DNA from: Bdellovibrionales bacterium RBG_16_40_8
GTDB taxonomy: Bacteria; Bdellovibrionota; Bdellovibrionia; Bdellovibrionales; UBA1609
Length of the DNA: 5,286 nt
Direction of reading: 5' to 3'
NCBI GenBank assembly: GCA_001769925.1
Contig: MEPT01000041.1
Span: forward strand, 208-5,493
The translations under genes and the position numbers were made by a program. This document shows positions 1 through 5,286 of the stretch, piece by piece. Under the pieces are notes generated by a model, which saw nothing but the letters and a program-made list of their open reading frames with translations, did not search any database and had not been told where the DNA came from. Within the stretch, counting starts at the first letter, position 1. Each line of letters starts with the position of its first letter.

Positions 1-2472
1 GCGTGTCTCTTTCGTGCTCGTTGCGATTGGTGTATAGTCAGTCAATGTTAAAATGTTTTTTTCTACTTGGTAGCTATAATTAGATTTATGATAAATACCC
101 TCAGAAAGATCCCAATTAAAAATTGACGCCCATGATTTTGCCTGCAATGGCTCTTGCCAATGCATTACCACTGACTGTTCAGCGCGAGTAAGCGCCACAT
201 AGAGAAGTCTAATTTGTTCTTTTTCTTCTCGCTCACTGAGTTTTTTAAAATATTTTTTCGCAACTAAATTATGGGTGATTTTTCGCTCTTCTCCTAAGCG
301 AAGAGCAACAGCAAAATATTTGGTGTCTTCATCGAATATAAATGGTCGCTCATGGCCTCGCGAAATAGACGTTACAAATCTACGATTTAAATTCGGCAGC
401 AGTACATGTTTAAATTTTAACCCCTTAGCCTTATGTATAGTCATTAAATTTACGCGATTGGGTTCTAATGCAGCTACGGCATCTGACTCTTCGTCACCTT
501 CAGCTGAGCGCAAGCCACGAAAGGCTTTTTGCACAAAGGACATATAACTAAATCCTGGAATTTTTTCACTCTCACGTAGAAGCCATAAAAACTTCCAGAT
601 ATTAGATTCACGACGCCCCGTTGAGTCATGAAAATGTGAAGCATCAATCAACCCATAATCAATGATAACGCGCCTTATTGCTTCAAAGTAGCCAATTTCG
701 CGAGAAGAATTTAGTAATGAGTTTAAAGAAATAATTGTAGAATGCTCTTTAACAACTTGTTGCAAGTGCGACCAATAAACCGCAGGGCGGATTGAAAGAT
801 TATTAGCTAATACACTATCAGAAATTTTAAACCACGGCGATCGCACTAATCGAATAAAATTTAAATTATCAATTGGATTCATCAAAAATTTAAGTAATGA
901 AAGTAAATCTATAATTTCTCGACGACGAAAAAAACCTTCAGCCGAATGTACGTGCGTAGGTATCTGCAAACTATCAAAATATTGTGCAATCTGCATAAGT
1001 TCAATGTTGGTGCGTGCGAGCACGCAAAATTCATCAAATTTAGACCCTTCTTTTATTTTTGTTAGTATTTCGTCAGCCAAGGGTAAAAGCGGTTCTTCAT
1101 TATTCTGATCTACAATTTTAAACTTTGCGACAATAGCAGCAGCATCTGTTTTTGGCTCTTTTGGCTGCATTGTCATAAAATCACTTTTAAACTGACTAAA
1201 AAAATCGTTAAAGAAAAAAAGTAGCTCTGAGCGAGAGCGATAATTTGTTTTCAAATCACTCTTTACTCCACCATGCCTAATTATATTTTTTTCTTCTTCT
1301 GCAAAAACTTCGCTGCGCGCACCGCGAAAAAGATAAATGCTTTGTTGTGGGTCACCCACCATAAAGACAGGTTTTTGTCTGATAAAATTTCTTAGCAAAG
1401 ACACTTGCGTGGGGCTGGTATCTTGAAACTCATCTACAAGCCAATAATCCCACTCAGAAGAAAATGCCTGCACAACTTCTGGGTGCTCTTGCAGCGCTAA
1501 CAAGGCCAAAGGCTCTAAGTCACTAATCTCTATTTGCCCGCGATCTAATTTAAAACTACTCCACTCATCGCTGTGCGCTCTTGCCAATTCACCAAATATC
1601 TTCGCACGCTCAACAAATAATTTAAAATTAACCGTACAAAACGTATCGTCAGAAAAATTTTCTGCGGCCTTAAGACAACCTTTAAGCTCATCATGAATGG
1701 CGTCAGAAAACGGCGGCGATTTTGTCATAAATTTTGGTTTTGTTATTGCGGTTAAATGCTCGAACCATTTTGGCCCATCGATAATAATATCATTTTGCAA
1801 AAGCTTAGCGCATGAATGTAAATGGATAGCATAATTTTGCCACTGTATATTCGTCGTGTTTTCAGATATTTGCAAAGCACATGAAGATAATTTTGAAAAA
1901 TAATCGCTATATTCTTCGCGAATAAGATCTAGTAATATTTTTTCAGTACAAGGTTTAAGATCTTTATTTACCGAGTAAGCCTCGGTAAAGCTACTTATCA
2001 TTTCAATAAGAATATCAATAGAGTAATCTTCAAGTAAGCCTGCAAATTCATCATTTTTAAAAATAAGATCGCGTAATATTTTTCGCGACATTCGCTCAGC
2101 AACCGCACTATCGATTACGCGAAACCCAGAATCGATATTTAACAGATGACCATATTTACGTAGAAATAATGATAGTACCCCATGTATTGTCGAAATATGT
2201 AAACTTGAACGAGTGGTAACAAAATCAATAAGCTTAGGGTTTTCTCTGCGACACGCCTCACGTACCAGACGTTCGCGCAATTCTTCGGTAGCCTTACGCG
2301 TAAAAGTCGTAACTACAATTTTTGGCAAATGCTTTTCTCGTAGCAAATATTCTTCTGCCACTGACAAAACTTTTTCTGTAAGCCGTGTAGTTTTACCCGC
2401 CCCTGCGCCTGCGCGCACAATTTCGCTCTTTAATTCAAATGTGGTGCTCGGCACAAAGTTCTCCAATGACAT
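1..2472 (-). CDS. addA: AddA/RecB-like UvrD-family (SF1A) DNA helicase, C-terminus cut off by the window
   Basis: The frame is open for exactly 824 codons from an ATG at 2472 to the window edge; I translated it throughout and found no stop. All helicase motifs are intact: Walker A AGAGAGKTT (residues 21-29, Lys27), motif Ia TTFTRKATEELRERL (55-69), STIHG (94-98), Walker B LVDEFQDT (345-352), motif III VGDPQQS (372-378), motif IV NYRS (410-413), motif V TIHKAKGL (678-685) and motif VI LYVALTRAE (757-765, Arg763). The family uses ATP to translocate 3'-5' on single-stranded DNA. Beside an AddB-like gene it is best read as the motor subunit of an AddAB/RexAB break-resection complex in the cytoplasm. 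AddA proteins usually exceed 1,000 residues, so a few hundred C-terminal residues, including any RecB-type nuclease domain, are probably missing. No LNxxQ-type Q motif precedes Walker A, which is more RecB-like than Firmicutes AddA. An in-frame TAA eight codons before the ATG limits the start; GTG at 2454 is a rival with a better ribosome-binding site. The helicase call is near certain; AddA rather than RecB rests on the neighbour. Confidence 0.93.
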   Translation of the reverse strand, partial: MSLENFVPSTTFELKSEIVRAGAGAGKTTRLTEKVLSVAEEYLLREKHLPKIVVTTFTRKATEELRERLVREACRRENPKLIDFVTTRSSLHISTIHGVLSLFLRKYGHLLNIDSGFRVIDSAVAERMSRKILRDLIFKNDEFAGLLEDYSIDILIEMISSFTEAYSVNKDLKPCTEKILLDLIREEYSDYFSKLSSCALQISENTTNIQWQNYAIHLHSCAKLLQNDIIIDGPKWFEHLTAITKPKFMTKSPPFSDAIHDELKGCLKAAENFSDDTFCTVNFKLFVERAKIFGELARAHSDEWSSFKLDRGQIEISDLEPLALLALQEHPEVVQAFSSEWDYWLVDEFQDTSPTQVSLLRNFIRQKPVFMVGDPQQSIYLFRGARSEVFAEEEKNIIRHGGVKSDLKTNYRSRSELLFFFNDFFSQFKSDFMTMQPKEPKTDAAAIVAKFKIVDQNNEEPLLPLADEILTKIKEGSKFDEFCVLARTNIELMQIAQYFDSLQIPTHVHSAEGFFRRREIIDLLSLLKFLMNPIDNLNFIRLVRSPWFKISDSVLANNLSIRPAVYWSHLQQVVKEHSTIISLNSLLNSSREIGYFEAIRRVIIDYGLIDASHFHDSTGRRESNIWKFLWLLRESEKIPGFSYMSFVQKAFRGLRSAEGDEESDAVAALEPNRVNLMTIHKAKGLKFKHVLLPNLNRRFVTSISRGHERPFIFDEDTKYFAVALRLGEERKITHNLVAKKYFKKLSEREEKEQIRLLYVALTRAEQSVVMHWQEPLQAKSWASIFNWDLSEGIYHKSNYSYQVEKNILTLTDYTPIATSTKETR

Positions 2473-5138
2473 GTTAAACAATCTTTTTTGTCTTTAGGCG
2501 CTGGGCTTAATAGACCATCATAAATTTGCGCTATCACATGAGCGATTTTAACCCTTACTTCATCTAAAAGCGCTTTTAATTCTTCTGCATTAAGCGAACT
2601 ACGATTTCTTGTTTTCGGAGCAAAAAGCTCGCCGTCATGCTCTGATATACGAAACCCTTTTTCTCTATTCATGTTTTGTAAAACATAATAAAATGCGCCA
2701 ACCACCGCTCCAGGAGAAAGCTCTGCAAGCCCTTGAGTTACCGCTATGGTATAAAAAGCCAATTGAACTTCATCTTGTTTCAACCAGCTACCATAGTTAT
2801 GTAAATTGGCCCCAGATGATTTATAATCTAAAATTACATACTCGAGCGAATCATTATCAGAATTTTTTCTGCAATCTATGCGATCAATTCGACCCCTAAC
2901 CTCTACAGACAGTTCAGGCGTTACCTGCCACTCACCTTTCACATTAACCTCACGTCCAATTGTATGAGTTTTTGGGTACTGAATACGCCAGTTTTTCTCA
3001 AACTCTAAAAAATTTTTAGCTATTCGCAAAAAATGCTGACGTTTTGCCGGCCACAGCCTTTCATCAGCAATTAAAATTGCTTGCTCAACACGCACAACAT
3101 CAATAAGTTTTTCGATTTCAGTATCATTTTTAGTTAAATTTAAGGGTGACTCTAAAAGTCGCTCAAGTAGCGCATGCATCATGCGACCAGTGGTCATTGC
3201 ATCCATATCTAGATCTACGTCGGGTAAATCACTAAGATTAAATATTTTTTCAGCTGTAAAAATAAATGGGCACTGCAAATATTTTTCGATCTGTGACGGC
3301 GAAAAACGAAGCGTATTACTTAGCTTTACTTTTTCAGCTTCAACTGTGCCTAAATCTTGTTGTATCGCCTGTTCGAGTTTTTGGCGTTTATGGCTGCTAA
3401 ATACTGCGCTCTGAATTTCATCCCAGCGTGTGGGCATTGGCTGCGAGCAATTATCTTGAGATAAATTTTCATGCAGAGCCTGCTGCAGCCAAAAAAGCGA
3501 TGGCGACTGTGCTTGTCCAGAAAAATTAGTTGCCGCAAAGTAAAGTTTTACCTCGTTGTCTGAGTTGCAGGCCAATCGTTCAGCAAGATATTCGTTATAT
3601 TCGCGGTCGGGAGAATCTAAATAAATGCCAAGATCGTAAATTATACTATGTACGTCGCGCGTATCAAAACTTAATTCTGAACGTTCACGCAACGCAGTTT
3701 CACTTAAATCAAGCATTATTATTTTTTCAAATATAAAATTTTGTGCAGAAGAAAAGTTGCAGCAAATAAGCGCATCAGAGGCTGAATCTTTCATTTTAAA
3801 TTCTATTTTTGCTACAAGGGCAAACATGTAAGAAAGCCATGAATTTAAATTAAGCCTAACATGAGCAGAACACTCAGACAAAAATTCGCCAGATAATCTC
3901 TCGATCGGCGCAATATCATCAACCCAAAATTTTAAAGCCCAGCTGAAAAATTGTTCACGCGTAAGTGAATCATCTTTAGAAAATTTAAAGCTAAAAAGCT
4001 CACTAATATGCATATCTCGCTGTAAATCACTTTGATCATAAAGGCGGCTAAACAGTTGTTTAAAACGCGTAAACTCTATTGGTGGCTTTTCATTTTCGTG
4101 AAATAAACACATTTCTAGATCACCACTATCAATATCTTGGCTTTCAATTTTTAATCTAGATAACCACCGTGAAATGCTCGGCAACGAAATCGCTTTGACA
4201 ACAATATTTTTTTGAACCGGTATGCCCTCTAGCTCAAAATAAGCTGCAAGAGCCGGCCAATAAGGCTCTATATCGGGGGCTAAAAGCCCAATTTTACTAA
4301 TAGGTGTGCCGTCATCGAGCCACTGGCGTATTTGCGCCGTAGCAGCCTTGACTTCAGAAATCTGTGTGGTGAAGCGTTCACAAGCTATCTTTGCTTTTGA
4401 TGGCATCGCACAATATTTTTTTTCTTTGATTGAAATTTTACTCTCTGAAAGAATGTTATAGGGCCAAAGCATCGCCGGGTATTTTTCACGCCAATTTAGG
4501 CCTGGTTGAAAAATAGTGACATCATATTTTTCAGATATTTTCTCAAAAAGGTTAATTTCTACTCCAGAAATATCGGGGCCAACATCAACGATTAAATTTC
4601 GCCGCCATAATTTGCATGAGTTTTCTTGCCCCGGTAAGTAGGCACTAACCCACGATGTTGCTAAAATTTTTTCATCACAAAAATATTGCCAAGCCTCACA
4701 TGATAATAAAAACCAATTACCCCAACGCAAAAGTGCTGACGAATTCTGCGATAGCCACTCGCGCATACGCAGCTCATGATCTTTATTTGATAAAATTGGT
4801 AAAAATATCGCTACATATTGTAATAAAATATTGGCTGCCCCTGGGTGCCTTGCCCAAGGCAAATCGCGACGCTTAAGCCACTCTGATAAAATAGTTGATA
4901 TGAATTGATTCGATACTACATCTAAATCTGAAAACGTTCGGCGCATTATCTTTTGCCATAGCTCGCTAACGCGTAAAACAGTGTCTTCTGGCAAACAAGA
5001 ATATTTTTTTAACAATTCTGTTTGTATTATATTTTTTGAATTAAGATCTGCTACTACCCAAGTGTCTGTCTCAGGATCTAGTAAATTTAGCACTGACGAT
5101 TTTTCATTAATGCTATTATTCTCGATAAGTTTTAACAT
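2430..5138 (-). CDS. addB: AddB/RexB-like subunit: degenerate helicase region with C-terminal PD-(D/E)XK nuclease and Fe-S cluster cysteines
   Basis: This 902-residue protein should be the partner of the helicase downstream, binding DNA ends and cutting one strand during break resection. The nuclease domain spans about residues 610-902. It has SPSQIEKYLQCPF (613-625), GRMMH (651-655, His655), GRIDRID (749-755, likely metal ligand Asp752), the catalytic DYK (Asp771, Lys773) and a Q-x-x-x-Y motif (Gln792, Tyr796). Cys623 plus C-x2-C-x5-C (Cys887, 890, 896) matches the four-cysteine iron-sulfur staple known from AddB. Residues about 1-600 look like the decayed UvrD-type helicase fold of AddB/RecC: TWVVADLNSKN (26-36) sits where a motif Ia-like strand is expected, and IGLLAPD (283-289) and FIFEKIIMLDLSE (468-480) fit later conserved strands. 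I see no G-x4-GK-S/T Walker A. At 902 residues it is shorter than typical AddB (roughly 1,000-1,170). The ATG is the only usual start between an in-frame stop at 5210-5208 and the coding body, but no clear Shine-Dalgarno precedes it. The nuclease domain is very secure; the AddB name is a family-level inference. Confidence 0.9.
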   Translation of the reverse strand: MLKLIENNSINEKSSVLNLLDPETDTWVVADLNSKNIIQTELLKKYSCLPEDTVLRVSELWQKIMRRTFSDLDVVSNQFISTILSEWLKRRDLPWARHPGAANILLQYVAIFLPILSNKDHELRMREWLSQNSSALLRWGNWFLLSCEAWQYFCDEKILATSWVSAYLPGQENSCKLWRRNLIVDVGPDISGVEINLFEKISEKYDVTIFQPGLNWREKYPAMLWPYNILSESKISIKEKKYCAMPSKAKIACERFTTQISEVKAATAQIRQWLDDGTPISKIGLLAPDIEPYWPALAAYFELEGIPVQKNIVVKAISLPSISRWLSRLKIESQDIDSGDLEMCLFHENEKPPIEFTRFKQLFSRLYDQSDLQRDMHISELFSFKFSKDDSLTREQFFSWALKFWVDDIAPIERLSGEFLSECSAHVRLNLNSWLSYMFALVAKIEFKMKDSASDALICCNFSSAQNFIFEKIIMLDLSETALRERSELSFDTRDVHSIIYDLGIYLDSPDREYNEYLAERLACNSDNEVKLYFAATNFSGQAQSPSLFWLQQALHENLSQDNCSQPMPTRWDEIQSAVFSSHKRQKLEQAIQQDLGTVEAEKVKLSNTLRFSPSQIEKYLQCPFIFTAEKIFNLSDLPDVDLDMDAMTTGRMMHALLERLLESPLNLTKNDTEIEKLIDVVRVEQAILIADERLWPAKRQHFLRIAKNFLEFEKNWRIQYPKTHTIGREVNVKGEWQVTPELSVEVRGRIDRIDCRKNSDNDSLEYVILDYKSSGANLHNYGSWLKQDEVQLAFYTIAVTQGLAELSPGAVVGAFYYVLQNMNREKGFRISEHDGELFAPKTRNRSSLNAEELKALLDEVRVKIAHVIAQIYDGLLSPAPKDKKDCLTCHWRTLCRAPHLN
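2452..2464 (-). promoter_or_regulatory. Possible ribosome-binding site and alternative GTG start for the addA-like gene
   Basis: Inside the first codons of the annotated frame, GGAG (2464-2461) lies six bases before an in-frame GTG (2454-2452, Val7 of the ATG-initiated product). The ATG at 2472 has only a weak A-rich stretch (AAAAAAGA) upstream, ending about nine bases before it. Starting at GTG would shorten the product by six residues, put Walker A at about residues 15-23, and cut the overlap with the addB-like gene from 43 to 25 bases. Either start leaves all helicase motifs intact. Confidence 0.35.
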
Positions 5139-5207
5139 GCAGTGAACAATTGGCCAAATTAAGAGGCAACAGTCACGACATAACGCACAGTAACTATAAC
5201 AGCAACC
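5139..5207 (-). other. 69-base gap between the upstream gene and the addB-like gene
   Basis: This is the only apparently noncoding stretch in the window. On the minus strand it has no good sigma-70 promoter: TTATAG and TATGTC are the nearest things to a -10 box, and neither has a convincing -35 partner at 17 bases. There is no GC-rich hairpin with a T-run, so no intrinsic terminator is seen after the upstream gene. It holds an 8-base palindrome TTGGCCAA (5150-5157) about a dozen bases before the ATG. There is no AGGAG-like ribosome site near that ATG. The absence of a terminator supports read-through transcription from the upstream gene, but a weak or non-sigma-70 promoter cannot be excluded. 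Confidence 0.5.
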
Positions 5208-5286
5208 TTAGCGACGTTTCTTTACTCTACTAAAAGCGCTACTTGATGATCCTGATGATCCTCCACTATTGCTGCCGACAAAAGAA
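5208..5286 (-). CDS. C-terminal end of an unidentified upstream gene: Gly/Ser-rich tail ending KKRR
   Basis: Reading leftward from the window edge, 25 codons are open and then stop at TAA (5210-5208). The residues begin SFVGSNSGG, continue as a Ser/Gly run with GSS units, and finish with AFSRVKKRR. A flexible Gly/Ser linker followed by a short basic tip is common at the end of many unrelated bacterial proteins, including DEAD-box RNA helicases and Gly-rich secreted or membrane proteins, so no function can be assigned. The strand agrees with the two genes downstream and the gap to the next ATG is only 69 bases, so co-transcription with the addB-like gene is plausible. The biased composition and the clean stop just before the next gene favour a real gene end, but 25 codons could be a chance open frame. 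Confidence 0.5.
   Translation of the reverse strand, partial: SFVGSNSGGSSGSSSSAFSRVKKRR
5245..5262. repeat. Tandem pair of 9-base units (GATGATCCT) coding for Gly-Ser-Ser
   Basis: Two perfect copies of a 9-mer lie head to tail at 5245-5253 and 5254-5262. On the minus strand they encode two consecutive units in the Gly/Ser tail of the upstream gene. Because the period is a multiple of three, gain or loss of a unit would lengthen or shorten the linker without a frameshift. With only two copies, it may simply reflect the biased amino-acid composition. Confidence 0.6.

Noticed and set aside
2213..2899. Plus-strand open frames at 2213-2497 and 2609-2899.
   Set aside because: They lie antisense to the P-loop region of the helicase and to the nuclease domain, have no recognisable motifs, and read as low-complexity shadows of the strongly supported minus-strand genes.
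3181..4876. Further plus-strand and one minus-strand short frames (3181-3414, 3350-3538, 3530-3736, 4655-4876).
   Set aside because: All sit inside the addB-like coding region, are under 80 codons and show no family features or ribosome sites that would support a nested gene.
5150..5157. Palindrome TTGGCCAA upstream of the addB-like start as a possible operator.
   Set aside because: An isolated 8-base palindrome is common by chance; it has no second copy in the gap and no adjoining promoter.
5168..5200. Two similar stretches (ACAGTCACGACATAAC and ACAGTAACTATAAC, about 18 bases apart) that could be a direct-repeat operator.
   Set aside because: The match needs gaps and mismatches, and only ACAGT and TAAC are shared; too weak to call a regulator site.
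5139..5207. The 23 codons between the upstream stop and the addB-like ATG are open in the same frame and unusually rich in cysteine (7 of 23), suggesting stop-codon read-through or a longer N-terminus.
   Set aside because: No ATG, GTG or TTG start lies in this stretch, a 23-codon open run is expected by chance about a third of the time, and the cysteine bias comes from repeated TGT/TGC in TG-rich DNA. No read-through signal is seen.

Overview
This window looks like an ordinary bacterial chromosomal segment with modest GC (about 40% by eye) and almost every base coding on the minus strand. It carries a two-gene operon for an AddAB/RexAB-type (RecBCD-like) double-strand-break repair helicase-nuclease. 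The taxon cannot be fixed from this sequence. A RecB-like N-terminus (no Q motif before Walker A) and a short AddB partner would fit a proteobacterial or Bdellovibrio/delta-type lineage better than Firmicutes, but that is only a guess.

Layout, in the direction of transcription (high to low coordinates). At 5286-5208 the last 25 codons of an upstream gene are visible, a Gly/Ser-rich tail ending in a basic tetrad. A 69-base gap (5207-5139) follows. Then comes a 902-residue AddB-like protein (5138-2430), with a degenerate helicase region lacking Walker A and an intact C-terminal PD-(D/E)XK nuclease domain framed by four cysteines in the AddB iron-sulfur arrangement. Its last 43 bases overlap, in another frame, the start of a UvrD/RecB-superfamily helicase (AddA-like). 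That second gene stays open for 824 codons to the left edge of the window, with every SF1A helicase motif intact. Its C-terminus, where AddA proteins usually carry a second nuclease domain, lies outside.

The two proteins are expected to form one heterodimer: the AddA-like subunit as the ATP-driven motor, and the AddB-like subunit as a DNA-end-binding, possibly Chi-scanning scaffold with its own nuclease. Together they would resect double-strand breaks to make 3' single-stranded tails for RecA. I saw no RNA gene, CRISPR array, insertion sequence, attachment site or convincing terminator. The points most worth checking are the compact Walker-less AddB, the gene overlap that encodes two cluster cysteines, and a better-placed alternative start for the AddA-like gene. 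I found no evidence for a wholly new system.
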